DNA of 44,583 nt from assembly GCF_000633535.1 (NCBI RefSeq), contig NZ_AYMR01000026.1, forward strand, positions 1 through 44,583, in the 5' to 3' direction. Below the pieces are notes generated by a model. The model made no database searches and was not told the origin of the DNA. It worked only from the letters and a program-made list of their open reading frames with translations. Of this stretch, positions 1 through 7,649 are shown in pieces. The position numbers and the translations under genes were made by a program. The number at the start of each line of letters is the position of its first letter. The first letter of the stretch is position 1. Source of the DNA: Leifsonia aquatica H1aii (GTDB taxonomy: Bacteria; Actinomycetota; Actinomycetes; Actinomycetales; Microbacteriaceae).

Positions 1-17
1 ACATTCGGTCCGAATCG
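1..17. repeat. Truncated arm of intergenic hairpin, family B
   Basis: The first 17 bases match 15 of 17 bases of the right arm of the 28-bp hairpin at 21155-21171. The two differences are symmetric, so the small dyad ATTCGGTCCGAAT (2-14) is kept. It abuts the stop codon of the amidase gene, the same 3'-end position held by the other hairpins in this window. The rest of the element lies outside the window, so the call rests on half an element. Confidence 0.5.
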
Positions 18-1745
18 TCAGAGGGCCGGGGTGCGGGGCGGCGGCGTCCGGCGCGGATGGGCCGCCTCGAAGGCGGCGCCCAGGGCGAGCAGCGCCGTGT
101 CGTCCCAGGCGCGGCCCGCGAACGTCAGCCCCACGGGCATCCCGATGTCGGACATCGTGCCCATCGGGACGGTGACGGTCGGGATGCCGAGGTGCCGCGG
201 CACGAGGTTGCCGTTGGCGACCCAGACCCCGTTGCGCCACCCGAGGTCGGCGGAGGCGGGATTCACGTCCATGTCGGCCGGCCCGACATCCGCGACCGCG
301 GGGAAGACGATGGCGTCGAGGCCGAGTCCGTCCATCCACTCCTCGAGATCGACCCGACGGGTCTCCTCGAGACCGCGCACGCCGTCGGCCAGGTGCGGGA
401 TGCTCGCGAGTCTCGCGCCGGGGTGGGCGCGCACCCAGTCGGGGTACTCGGCGATGTCGTCGTCGAAGCCGTCGTAGCGGTCGGGCAGTGCTCCGGGCGG
501 CTGCGGGAAGATCGTGGCGCCGTCGACATCGGCCAGAGTGCTCAGGGCCGGGTCGCCGTTGGCCTGGAGGAAGTCCTCCCACCCCCACGCCGACAGATCC
601 ACGATCTCGCTGTGCAGGTATTCGGGGGTGACGAGCCCGCGGGTGAAGACGGTCGGCGCCCCGGCGCGGTCGCCCTCGTAGTTCGAGACGACCGGGAAGT
701 CGACCTCGACCACCTCGGCCCCGGTGGCCTCCAGCGCCCGGCGGGCCTCATCCCACAGGGCGAGCACGGAGCCGCGGGTCTCGATGCGCTGACCCGTGGA
801 GCCGCCGATGCCGCCGCGGCCCGACGGGCCGCCCGTCCCGGTGCCGGCGTCGGGGTCGGCGCCGATGTACATCCGCGGGACGCCGAGGCGCTTGCCGGCG
901 AGGGAGGCCTCCGCGGCGAGGGCGGAATACGACGCGGGACGCAGGTCCGACGCCCGCGGGATCGCCACCCACGGCTGCACACGCCAGAAGTCACCCCGGG
1001 TCTCGGCGTCGTCGGCGACGATCACCTCCAGGACCTCCAGCAGGTCGGCCATGGTGCGGGTGTGCGGCACGACGACGTCCATCGTGGGCACGAGGGGCCA
1101 GTTGCCACGGGTGGAGATCACGCCGCGCGACGGGGTGTACGCGCAGAGGGCGTTGTTGGAGGCGGGAGCGCGGCCCGACGACCAGGTCTCCTCGCCCAGG
1201 CCGAACGCGGCGAAGCTCGCGGCGGTCGCCGCTCCCGACCCGTTGGACGAGCCGGAGCCGAACGCCGCGGGAAGGAAGTCCGCGTTGTAGGGACTCTCGG
1301 CCCGGCCGTAGACGCCCCGCTGCATGCCGCCGTTCGCCATCGGCGGCATGTTGGTGAGCCCGAGCAGGACGGCCCCTCCCGCGCGCAGCCGCTCGATCGT
1401 GAACGCGTCCCGCTGGGCGACCAGCCGCTCGAACGCGGGTGAGCCGGCGGCCGCGGTCAGACCGCGCGCCAGGTAGCTGTCCTTGGCGGTGTACGGGATG
1501 CCGTCCAGTGGTCCGAGCGTCTCGCCGCGGGCGCGGCGGTCGTCCGAGGCGCGCGCGGCCGCGAGGGCCGCGGGGTCGCGGACGACGACCGCGTTGAGGC
1601 GCGGGCCGGTCGTGTCGTAGGCGTCCATCCGGGCGAGGTACGCCTCCACCAGCTCGACCGCGGTGGTCTCCCCGGTCTGCAGTGCCTCCCGGAGCCGGGC
1701 GATGTCGGCCTCGACGACGTCGAACCTCGCCGCGTCGCCGCTCAT
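18..1745 (-). CDS. Amidase-signature family hydrolase
   Basis: A 575-residue amidase-signature (AS) enzyme, which would hydrolyse a C-N amide bond in the cytoplasm; the substrate is unknown. The Ser-cisSer-Lys triad can be placed: Lys88 in YTAKDS, the cis-Ser in the Gly/Ser loop around residues 163-171 (GSGSSNGS), and Ser190 in ETWSSGR, which takes the place of the usual GGS-I-R nucleophile loop. The start at 1745 overlaps the agmatine deiminase stop (ATGA), so the two are translationally coupled and probably act in one pathway. A role after agmatine deiminase, for example on carbamoylputrescine, is only a guess, because the known N-carbamoylputrescine amidohydrolase is nitrilase-like. The open frame continues upstream to 2753, but that part is antisense-frame shadow of the deiminase gene. 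Confidence 0.85.
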   Translation of the reverse strand: MSGDAARFDVVEADIARLREALQTGETTAVELVEAYLARMDAYDTTGPRLNAVVVRDPAALAAARASDDRRARGETLGPLDGIPYTAKDSYLARGLTAAAGSPAFERLVAQRDAFTIERLRAGGAVLLGLTNMPPMANGGMQRGVYGRAESPYNADFLPAAFGSGSSNGSGAATAASFAAFGLGEETWSSGRAPASNNALCAYTPSRGVISTRGNWPLVPTMDVVVPHTRTMADLLEVLEVIVADDAETRGDFWRVQPWVAIPRASDLRPASYSALAAEASLAGKRLGVPRMYIGADPDAGTGTGGPSGRGGIGGSTGQRIETRGSVLALWDEARRALEATGAEVVEVDFPVVSNYEGDRAGAPTVFTRGLVTPEYLHSEIVDLSAWGWEDFLQANGDPALSTLADVDGATIFPQPPGALPDRYDGFDDDIAEYPDWVRAHPGARLASIPHLADGVRGLEETRRVDLEEWMDGLGLDAIVFPAVADVGPADMDVNPASADLGWRNGVWVANGNLVPRHLGIPTVTVPMGTMSDIGMPVGLTFAGRAWDDTALLALGAAFEAAHPRRTPPPRTPAL

Positions 1746-2797
1746 CGTGCCGCCGCCGCGGATGCGCCGGGCAGGGCGGGCTGCTGCTGGGTGATGCAGT
1801 GGATGCCGCCGCCGCGCTCGAAGATCGGACGCGAGTCGACCATGCTCACGCGACGACCCGGGTAGGCCGCCTGCAGGATCTCGGTCGCCTCCGCATCCGC
1901 GCGCTCCTCCCCGAAACCGCACGCGACGACGCCGCCGTTGACCACGAGGTGGTTCACATAGCTCCAGTCGACGAAGCCCTCGGCGTCGCGCAGCGTCGCG
2001 GGGGCCGGCAGCTCCACGATCTCCCACGGGCGTCCGGCGGCGTCGGTCGTGTCGGCGAGCACGGCGCGCAGCTCGCGCGAGACGGCGAAGTCGGGGTGCT
2101 CCTGGTCGCGCTGGGTGTGCAGCAGGAGGCGTCCGGGCGACGGGATGGTCGCCACGATGTCCACGTGCCCGTTCGTGCCGAAGTCGTCGTAGTCGCGGGT
2201 GAGCCCACGAGGCAGCCAGACCACGTGGGTCGCGCCGATCGTGCGGGCGAGTTCGGCCTCCACGCGGGCCTTGTCGGCATAGCGGTTGCGGCGCGGGTCG
2301 AGCTGCACGGTCTCCGTGACGAGCACGGTGCCGTCGCCGTCGACGTGGATGCCACCGCCCTCGTTGACCAGCAGCGAGCTGACCAGCTCGGCGCCGGTCC
2401 GCTCGGCGACGAAGCGTGCGATCCCGGCGGACTTCTCCCACTCCGACCAGGCCGGGTCGCCCCAGCCGTTGAAGACCCAGTCGACCGCGCCGAGCACGCC
2501 GGGTCGCTCGTCGTCGAGGACGAACGTCGGGCCGAAGTCGCGCATCCAGAACTCGTCGAGCGGCGCCTCCACCTGCTCGATGTGCGAGCCGAGCATGCGG
2601 GCCGCGCGCTCGCGCTCGGTCGGGTCGACCACCATGGTGACGGGCTCGAACTCGGCCGTCGCGTGCGCGACGGCCGTCCAGGCGGCATACGCCTCCTCCG
2701 CCGACGCGGCATCCTCGCCGAGGGTGATGCCGGCGCGCGGGAAGGCCATCCACGTGCGCTCGTGCGGGGCGGTCTCTGCGGGCATGCGCCAGCTCAT
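1742..2797 (-). CDS. aguA: Agmatine deiminase
   Basis: Converts agmatine to N-carbamoylputrescine and ammonia (peptidyl-arginine-deiminase fold, PF04371 type). Family hallmarks: MPAETAPHERTWMAFP at the N-terminus, the acidic/His block EGGGIHVDGDG, GLTRDYDDFGTNGHVD in the middle, and the catalytic cysteine Cys334 in ERGGGIHCITQQQP, 17 residues from the C-terminus. The length of 351 residues is normal for the family. I chose the ATG at 2797 because a GGAGG lies 5 bases upstream; the ATG at 2809 would put that GGAGG inside the coding region. The gene is divergent from a TetR regulator and shares an operator-bearing gap of 84 bp with it, and it overlaps the amidase gene by 4 bp. Confidence 0.92.
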   Translation of the reverse strand: MSWRMPAETAPHERTWMAFPRAGITLGEDAASAEEAYAAWTAVAHATAEFEPVTMVVDPTERERAARMLGSHIEQVEAPLDEFWMRDFGPTFVLDDERPGVLGAVDWVFNGWGDPAWSEWEKSAGIARFVAERTGAELVSSLLVNEGGGIHVDGDGTVLVTETVQLDPRRNRYADKARVEAELARTIGATHVVWLPRGLTRDYDDFGTNGHVDIVATIPSPGRLLLHTQRDQEHPDFAVSRELRAVLADTTDAAGRPWEIVELPAPATLRDAEGFVDWSYVNHLVVNGGVVACGFGEERADAEATEILQAAYPGRRVSMVDSRPIFERGGGIHCITQQQPALPGASAAAAR

Positions 2798-2830
2798 GCG
2801 AACCTCCATGGGTCGTCGTGACGAAGCTTG

Positions 2831-2846
2831 TTGATCAAACGATCAA
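2831..2846. promoter_or_regulatory. TetR operator candidate
   Basis: A perfect inverted repeat, TTGATC-AAAC-GATCAA, in the 84-bp gap between aguA and the divergent tetR gene. It lies 20 bp upstream of the tetR -10 box, where a bound dimer could repress both promoters. Autoregulation by the neighbouring TetR protein is inferred from this layout. Confidence 0.6.
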
Positions 2847-2866
2847 TAGTTGTCCTCGACGGTACC

Positions 2867-2872
2867 TATACT
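2867..2872 (+). promoter_or_regulatory. -10 box of tetR, probably leaderless mRNA
   Basis: TATACT lies 10 bp before the tetR ATG at 2882, so transcription would begin at or within a few bases of the start codon. No Shine-Dalgarno sequence is present. Leaderless mRNAs are common in actinobacteria. No convincing -35 is seen. Confidence 0.5.
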
Positions 2873-2881
2873 GAACCCACC

Positions 2882-3508
2882 ATGTCAAGAGCGCCCCGCA
2901 GACCGCCCGCCGAACGCCGCGCCGAGATCGCCGACGCGGCCCGCGACCTGGCGCTCGCCGACGGCCTCGCCGCCGTGACGCTGCGCGGGGTCGCCTCCCG
3001 GGTCGGAGTCACACCGGCGCTGGTGGCCCACTACCACCCGGCGATGGACGAGCTGGTCGCGGCGACGTTCGCGGCCGCGGTCTCGCCCGAGATCGCCGAA
3101 GTGGGCGACCTGCTGGCGGCCGAGGACGAGCCGGTCGAGCGCGTCGCGACCCTGCTGCGCACACTCCTCGACGGCACGCGCGACGACGTCACCACGGTGT
3201 GGGTGGAGGCGTTCGCCCTCGGCCGGCGCAGCGACCGCCTGGCAGAGGCGGTGCGCGAGCAGATGGACACCTGGCAGCGGCTCATCCAGGAGGTCGTCGA
3301 AGACGGCGTCGGCACCGGTGCGTTCGCCGTCGCCGACCCCGCGGCGGTCGCGTGGCAGCTGCTGGGCACGATCGACGGGTTGAACGCCCAGGGCCTCGTG
3401 CGCTGGGGAGCGGGCGGCGACCGCTACCCCCTGCTCGCGCACGCGGTCGAGGGCATGCTCGGCCTCGCCCGCGGTCAGCTGGCCGAGCGGCGCGTCCTCG
3501 AGACGTGA
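2882..3508 (+). CDS. TetR/AcrR-family transcriptional regulator
   Basis: A 208-residue one-component repressor. The N-terminal helix-turn-helix spans about residues 10-60 (RRAEIADAARDLALADG ... TLRGVASRVGVTPALVAHYHP), with the usual His-Tyr in the recognition helix region. The C-terminal ligand and dimer domain is all-helical and resembles BetI/RutR-type C domains. Divergent from agmatine deiminase and the amidase, it most likely responds to a polyamine-type ligand. The ATG at 2882 directly follows a -10 box. The stop codon lies inside the left arm of the 20-bp hairpin at 3501-3554. Confidence 0.85.
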   Translation: MSRAPRRPPAERRAEIADAARDLALADGLAAVTLRGVASRVGVTPALVAHYHPAMDELVAATFAAAVSPEIAEVGDLLAAEDEPVERVATLLRTLLDGTRDDVTTVWVEAFALGRRSDRLAEAVREQMDTWQRLIQEVVEDGVGTGAFAVADPAAVAWQLLGTIDGLNAQGLVRWGAGGDRYPLLAHAVEGMLGLARGQLAERRVLET

Positions 3509-3554
3509 GTCGTTGCGGGTGACAGGCTCCTCGGACCCGCAACGACTCACGTCT
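3501..3554. terminator. Perfect 20-bp hairpin between convergent genes
   Basis: Arms 3501-3520 and 3535-3554 are perfect reverse complements with a 14-nt loop and no T-tract. The left arm includes the tetR stop codon (3506-3508), and the right arm ends 10 bp from the stop of the convergent hydrolase. A bidirectional intrinsic terminator of the U-less type is the simplest reading. The core GTCGTTGCG is shared with the family A hairpins (28.4, 33.1 and 39.4 kb). Confidence 0.7.
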
Positions 3555-3564
3555 CGCGGGGTGG

Positions 3565-4617
3565 TCAGCCCAGGTGCGCGAGCAGCTCGGCGAGGAACGC
3601 CTCCGGCTTCTCCAGGTGCGGGGAGTGTCCGCAGCCGTCGAAGACGACCTCGCGGGAGGTTCCTCCCGCCGCGGCGTAGCGGTCGAGCACGGCGCGGGTC
3701 TGGGCGAGCATCGACTGCGGCGGCGCCACCGCGTCGCCCGGCCAGCCGGGGATGATCCCCGCCGCCCCGAGCTGGTTGAGGTCGAAGAAGGAGGCGTCGC
3801 CGACGATCGCGTCGAGGGCGCCGTGGATCCACAGCACCGGCGGTTTCGCGGCCAGGTCGACGATCCCCGAGGTGTCGAAGTACGTGGGCGCCATCGTGTT
3901 GAGCACCCCGCGGCCGCCGGGTGCGAACCCGGGCCAGTTCTCGGAGCCGGATGCGTCGCCGGGATAGTTGTCCTCGCCGGTCGCGGTGCTGAGCATGGAC
4001 TCCACCCAGAGGTCCTCGAGGTCGGAGACGAACCCGGGCGCCACGTACGACGAGCGGTAGACGGCCCGGGGCGAGGTCGGGGAGTCCTCGCCCGTGTCGC
4101 CGGCGGCGAGTCGGGCGACGAAGTCCGGGTTGGCGCCGCCGCCGCCCGTGCCGGACGCGTCGGCGTTCAGCAGGCTCCCGTCGGTGCCCGTGCCGCCGAA
4201 CCCGTAGGGGGAGACCGTGGAGACGAGGGTCAGCGATCGCACGAGGTCGGGGCGGTCGAGCAGCAGCTGCATGGCGACACCGCCGCCCATACTCCAACCC
4301 ACCAGGTGGACCGGCCCGAGTGCCAACGCGTCCGCCACCGCGGCGACGTCGTCCGAGAAGTCGCGGACGCCGCGCGTGGCATCCACCGGCAGGGTCTCCG
4401 AATCGCCGAAGCCGCGCAGATCGACCGCGAGCGCCCGCACGGTGTGCGGCAGGGCGAGCATCAGCGGCTGCCAGAAGAGCGAGGAGGAGACGTTGCCGTG
4501 CATGAAGAGCACGGTCGCTGCGGCGGCGCCCGACGACGGACGTTCGAGCACGTTCGCGGCGAGACGGTCGGTGGGGACGCGGCGGGCGGCGATGCCCGCG
4601 AGCAGGGTTCCGGTCAT
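3565..4617 (-). CDS. Alpha/beta-fold hydrolase
   Basis: A 350-residue alpha/beta hydrolase. FMHGN at about residues 38-42 supplies the oxyanion hole, GWSMGG carries the nucleophilic serine, and GCGHSPHLEKP near the C-terminus carries the catalytic His. A long Gly/Ser-rich cap insertion lies between the nucleophile and the acid. There is no signal peptide, so it is cytoplasmic. A GAGGAG Shine-Dalgarno lies 5 bases before the ATG at 4617. It is the last gene of a minus-strand run behind 3-hydroxybutyrate dehydrogenase and a second hydrolase (72-bp gap). Esterase or lipase-like activity is possible; the substrate cannot be read from the sequence. Confidence 0.8.
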   Translation of the reverse strand: MTGTLLAGIAARRVPTDRLAANVLERPSSGAAAATVLFMHGNVSSSLFWQPLMLALPHTVRALAVDLRGFGDSETLPVDATRGVRDFSDDVAAVADALALGPVHLVGWSMGGGVAMQLLLDRPDLVRSLTLVSTVSPYGFGGTGTDGSLLNADASGTGGGGANPDFVARLAAGDTGEDSPTSPRAVYRSSYVAPGFVSDLEDLWVESMLSTATGEDNYPGDASGSENWPGFAPGGRGVLNTMAPTYFDTSGIVDLAAKPPVLWIHGALDAIVGDASFFDLNQLGAAGIIPGWPGDAVAPPQSMLAQTRAVLDRYAAAGGTSREVVFDGCGHSPHLEKPEAFLAELLAHLG

Positions 4618-4689
4618 GGGGTCTCCTCGGGTCGAGTGGGCGGATCGGGGTGGACGGAGCGGTTCGGGCGGAGAGGGCGGTCGGGCGGT

Positions 4690-5568
4690 TCAGCCGGCCG
4701 GCGCGAGCAGGGGAAGCACCTGGCGCACGCCGTCCTCGGTCATCACGATCGTGTAATGGTTGACGTCGACGGCCTCGTGCGTCCGCAGCTGCGGGAGCCG
4801 GCCGGCCCAGTCCGCGACGACGGCGGGGTCGTAGAGCGGGTCGGCGTCGAGCAGGCCGCGCGGCGCGCGGAGGAACGAGATCGGGAGGGTGAGCACGGCC
4901 AGGGCGTCGGCGTATCCGGCGCTGCCGTCAAGCTCCAGGGCGTTGACCGCGACCGCGTCCTCGCTCGCGCTCGAGCGCAGCTCGGGAGGGACGCCGACCA
5001 GGTCGTAGTCGACGTACCGTTCGATCGCGTCGTTCCACCACGGTCCGATCGCGGGATGCGCGCGCCAGAAGGCCCGGTAGTCGTCCGCGGTGGCGAACCG
5101 CATCCGCAGCCGCTGCAGCGCGGGACCGAGCACGACGGCGGGGAGGTCCTCCGGCGGGATGCCCGCGGGAGGGGCGAGGGGGAGGCCGCCGTCGATCAGG
5201 ACGAGCCGCTCGACCCGGTCGGGGTGCCGTTCGGCGAGCCGCACCGCCACGAACGCTCCCATCGAATGGCCGGCCACCGGCGCACGGTCGATGCCGAGCG
5301 CATCCATCGTCCGGGCGAGGTCGTCGGCATGGGCGGTGAGGCCGTATGGTCCGGGCAGCGCGGAGCTGCGGCCGCGCCCCCGCAGGTCGGGCGCGACCAC
5401 CCGGGTGCCCGGCAGGGCCGCGGCGACCAGCTCCCACGCGAGGTGGCTGGCCGTGATCCCGTGGACGGCGACGAGCGTCGGACCGTCGGCGGGGAGGTCG
5501 GGGTTCCAGATGCCGCCGGCGAGCTCGCCGCCGGGCACGGGTACGTCGAACGCGCGGTACCCGCTCAT
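4690..5568 (-). CDS. Alpha/beta-fold hydrolase
   Basis: A 292-residue alpha/beta hydrolase distinct from its downstream neighbour. It has VHGITASHLAWE (oxyanion hole), DLRGRGRS, the nucleophile elbow GHSMGAF, and a C-terminal NHYTIVM that probably supplies the catalytic His. The start at 5568 overlaps the stop of the 3-hydroxybutyrate dehydrogenase gene (ATGA) and has a GGTGGAG upstream, so the two are co-translated. An ester related to hydroxybutyrate or a short-chain ester is a plausible substrate from context only. Confidence 0.8.
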   Translation of the reverse strand: MSGYRAFDVPVPGGELAGGIWNPDLPADGPTLVAVHGITASHLAWELVAAALPGTRVVAPDLRGRGRSSALPGPYGLTAHADDLARTMDALGIDRAPVAGHSMGAFVAVRLAERHPDRVERLVLIDGGLPLAPPAGIPPEDLPAVVLGPALQRLRMRFATADDYRAFWRAHPAIGPWWNDAIERYVDYDLVGVPPELRSSASEDAVAVNALELDGSAGYADALAVLTLPISFLRAPRGLLDADPLYDPAVVADWAGRLPQLRTHEAVDVNHYTIVMTEDGVRQVLPLLAPAG

Positions 5569-6311
5569 CGCGCGCTCCACCCGCCGTCCATCGTGTAGCT
5601 CGCCCCGGTGACCATCCGTGAGTCCGGGCCGGCCAGCCAGAGGGCGAGACTCGCCACCTCGGTGGGCTCGACCAGCTCCTTGATCGCGGACTCCGTGAGC
5701 ATGACCTTCTCCACCACCTCGGCCTCTGGGATGCCATGGAGCCGCGCCTGGTCGGCGATCTGCTTCTCCACCAGGGGTGTGCGGACGTAGCCGGGGTTGA
5801 TGCAGTTCGAGGTGACGCCGTGCGGTCCGCCCTCCAGCGCCGTCACCTTCGACAGTCCCTCGAGGCCGTGCTTGGCGGCGACGTAGGCCGACTTGTACTC
5901 GGAGGCGCGCAATCCGTGCACGCTCGAGATGTTGACGATGCGGCCGAAGCCGCGTTCGTACATTCCGGGCAGCGCCGCACGCACGAGGAGGAACGGCGCC
6001 TCCAGCATGATCGTCAGCAGCAGCCGGAACCGCTCCGGTTCGAACTCCTCGATCGGGCGCACATGCTGGATGCCCGCGTTGTTGACCAGGATGTCGACGT
6101 CGAGGCGCAGATCGCCGAGCGGACCCGTCTGCGCGAGGTCGACCTCCCACGCCTCGCCGCCGATGCGATCGGCGACCGCGCGGGCGGCGTCGCCGTTCAG
6201 ATCGGCGATGGTGACGTGCGCGCCGGCCGCGGCGAACGCCTCCGCGCAGGCCAGGCCGATGCCGCTGGCACCGCCGGTGACGAGGGCCCTTCGGCCCGAG
6301 AGATCGGTCAC
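5565..6311 (-). CDS. bdhA: 3-hydroxybutyrate dehydrogenase (SDR family)
   Basis: A 248-residue short-chain dehydrogenase that interconverts 3-hydroxybutyrate and acetoacetate with NAD. Seen: TGGASGIG (cofactor loop, about residues 11-18), NNAGIQHV, the catalytic Ser in NISSVHGL, YVAAK with catalytic Tyr/Lys, and NCINPGYVRTPLVEKQI. The NNAGIQHV, SVHGL and RTPLVEKQI strings are typical of the 3-hydroxybutyrate dehydrogenase branch. The GTG at 6311 was chosen because GGGAGGAG lies about 9 bases upstream and translation begins right at the Rossmann core; the frame remains open to 6521, but that extension is unlike the family. First gene of the operon with the two hydrolases. Confidence 0.85.
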   Translation of the reverse strand: MTDLSGRRALVTGGASGIGLACAEAFAAAGAHVTIADLNGDAARAVADRIGGEAWEVDLAQTGPLGDLRLDVDILVNNAGIQHVRPIEEFEPERFRLLLTIMLEAPFLLVRAALPGMYERGFGRIVNISSVHGLRASEYKSAYVAAKHGLEGLSKVTALEGGPHGVTSNCINPGYVRTPLVEKQIADQARLHGIPEAEVVEKVMLTESAIKELVEPTEVASLALWLAGPDSRMVTGASYTMDGGWSAR

Positions 6312-6602
6312 GACGGTGCTCCTCCCGGCGGGCGCGCACGGCCCTGGCCGCACTCTAACGCCGCGGGCGGCGCGAACGGAAGGGCGCGTGCGCGCGGCGA
6401 TGCGGTCGCACGTCGCGTCGTCCGTCGGCGACGAGTCGAAGAGCCGATCCGCGCCTACGGAATTCGGGGTCTGGACTACGGGATTGATCTCCGAGACCGC
6501 GGAGACCCGAAATGCATGCATTCATTCTTGAAGTCCTGCCTGTGTCCCGTCACGGCAGCAGGACCCCATCCGTCGCCCGTCCGAACCCGACTTGGACCCG
6601 TC
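6312..6602. other. Divergent intergenic region (291 bp)
   Basis: No gene is seen here. It separates bdhA (minus) from the surface-protein gene (plus) and should hold both promoters. Its only clear structure is the 12-bp palindrome at 6511-6522. Confidence 0.5.
6511..6522. promoter_or_regulatory. 12-bp palindrome, operator candidate
   Basis: AATGCATGCATT is a perfect 12-bp palindrome, AT-rich in a GC-rich context, 80 bp before the surface-protein ATG. It could be an operator or a promoter-linked site; no regulator is identified. Confidence 0.35.
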
Positions 6603-7625
6603 ATGACCCGAATGCTCCCCCGTGCCGTTCTCCGGACCGTCGTCGTCGGCGCCGCTGTCGCCGTGGGCGTCGCGCTCGCCGTCCCGACCCCTGCGCTCGC
6701 CGCCCCTCGCGGCGAATCGACGCTGACCCTCATCAGCCCGACGAGCGGATCCACGATCGGTCCCGGCACGCACTTCGTCGGCGGTGACCTCGACGTGCTC
6801 CTTCCTGAGGGGACCGAGGTCCAGATCACGGCGCTCCTCCTCCCCGACGCGGACGACGAGCACCCGTGCGCGGGAACGGTCGTCGGGAGCGGCGCGCTCG
6901 ACCCCGACAACATGTTCCACGTGGAGCTGGACGCACCGCTCCCGGACGGTACGTACGTCTTCGGTGTCTGCGCGGGCCCGCTGGCCACCACCGCCGTCGT
7001 GACCATGGACAACCCGTTCGAACTGGTCGCTCCGGCGGCGGGCAGCACCCTCGCCCCGGGAGAGGCGATCTCCTCCGGTGTCGGCAGCCCCGGTTCGACG
7101 GTCGACGCGCGCGACGCGTCCGGATCGGTGCTCGGCTCGAGCACGGTCGACGCGGACGGGGCGTGGACGATGCCGCTCACCGGTCTCGTCGCCGGTCCGC
7201 TGACGGTCGTGTTCACGCAGGATGCCAAGGTCGTCACCGCCGACTTCGTCGTCCGCGCTCCCGCGGGCGGTGACGGGGGAGAGGCCGTTCCCGAGGATGG
7301 CGGCGAGTCGAAGCCCGGACCCGGCGCGGAGGCTCCCATCGGCACGGAGCCGGAGATCGCAGCGCCGGACATCGCAGCGCCGGAAGGTGCAGCGTCGGAG
7401 GTCGCAGCGCCGGCCGCGCCCGTTCCCGCGTCGCGCGCCGCCGGCCCCTTCGTACGGCCGGATGCCCTGGCCGCCACGGGCAGCGACGCAGGAACGGGGG
7501 TCGCCGCCGCCGCGCTCCTCCTGTTGGCCGGCCTCGCGGCGATCGTCACCGTCGCGATGCGCCGTCAGCCGCATCCATTGGTCGCGACACGCCGCGCCGC
7601 GCGGCGCGGAGACGGCGTGTCGTGA
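6603..7625 (+). CDS. Sortase-anchored surface protein (LAxTG type)
   Basis: A 340-residue secreted protein. The N-terminus is a signal peptide (Arg-rich start, hydrophobic core TVVVGAAVAVGVALAV, cleavage near PALAAP). The body has two repeats of the form ISPTSGSTIGPG and VAPAAGSTLAPGE, resembling small beta-sandwich modules. A Pro/Ala-rich stalk follows with four 15-bp repeats (7353-7412). Near the C-terminus come LAATG (residues 289-293), a hydrophobic segment and Arg residues: the LAxTG motif used by class E sortases of high-GC actinobacteria. The last 17 codons and the stop lie inside the hairpin at 7573-7634, so the extreme tail is probably accidental coding. No clear Shine-Dalgarno; the start was chosen for the signal peptide. 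Confidence 0.75.
   Translation: MTRMLPRAVLRTVVVGAAVAVGVALAVPTPALAAPRGESTLTLISPTSGSTIGPGTHFVGGDLDVLLPEGTEVQITALLLPDADDEHPCAGTVVGSGALDPDNMFHVELDAPLPDGTYVFGVCAGPLATTAVVTMDNPFELVAPAAGSTLAPGEAISSGVGSPGSTVDARDASGSVLGSSTVDADGAWTMPLTGLVAGPLTVVFTQDAKVVTADFVVRAPAGGDGGEAVPEDGGESKPGPGAEAPIGTEPEIAAPDIAAPEGAASEVAAPAAPVPASRAAGPFVRPDALAATGSDAGTGVAAAALLLLAGLAAIVTVAMRRQPHPLVATRRAARRGDGVS
7353..7412 (+). repeat. Four 15-bp tandem repeats in stalk
   Basis: Four in-frame copies of a 15-bp unit of the form GAxATCGCAGCGCCG encode EIAAP-DIAAP-EGAAS-EVAAP, a flexible stalk before the LAATG anchor. Copies 1 and 2 differ at one base; copy 3 is the most diverged. Copy number may vary between strains. Confidence 0.8.
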
Positions 7626-7634
7626 CCAATGGAT
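7573..7634. terminator. 22-bp hairpin overlapping a stop codon
   Basis: Arms 7573-7594 and 7613-7634 pair over 22 bp with one difference, and the loop contains a further 12-bp palindrome (CGCCGCGCGGCG, 7595-7606). The single non-complementary base is T7623, the first base of the stop codon of the upstream gene; in RNA it would be a G-U pair. The element sits between convergent genes, 16 bp from the stop of the oxidoreductase. A bidirectional terminator is the likely role. Confidence 0.7.
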
Positions 7635-7649
7635 CGACAGCGCGCGGGG

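Noticed and set aside
18-2753. A single 911-residue minus-strand frame covering amidase and deiminase
   Set aside because: The part above 1745 is low-complexity Arg-rich shadow of the aguA gene in another frame; the amidase starts cleanly at 1745.
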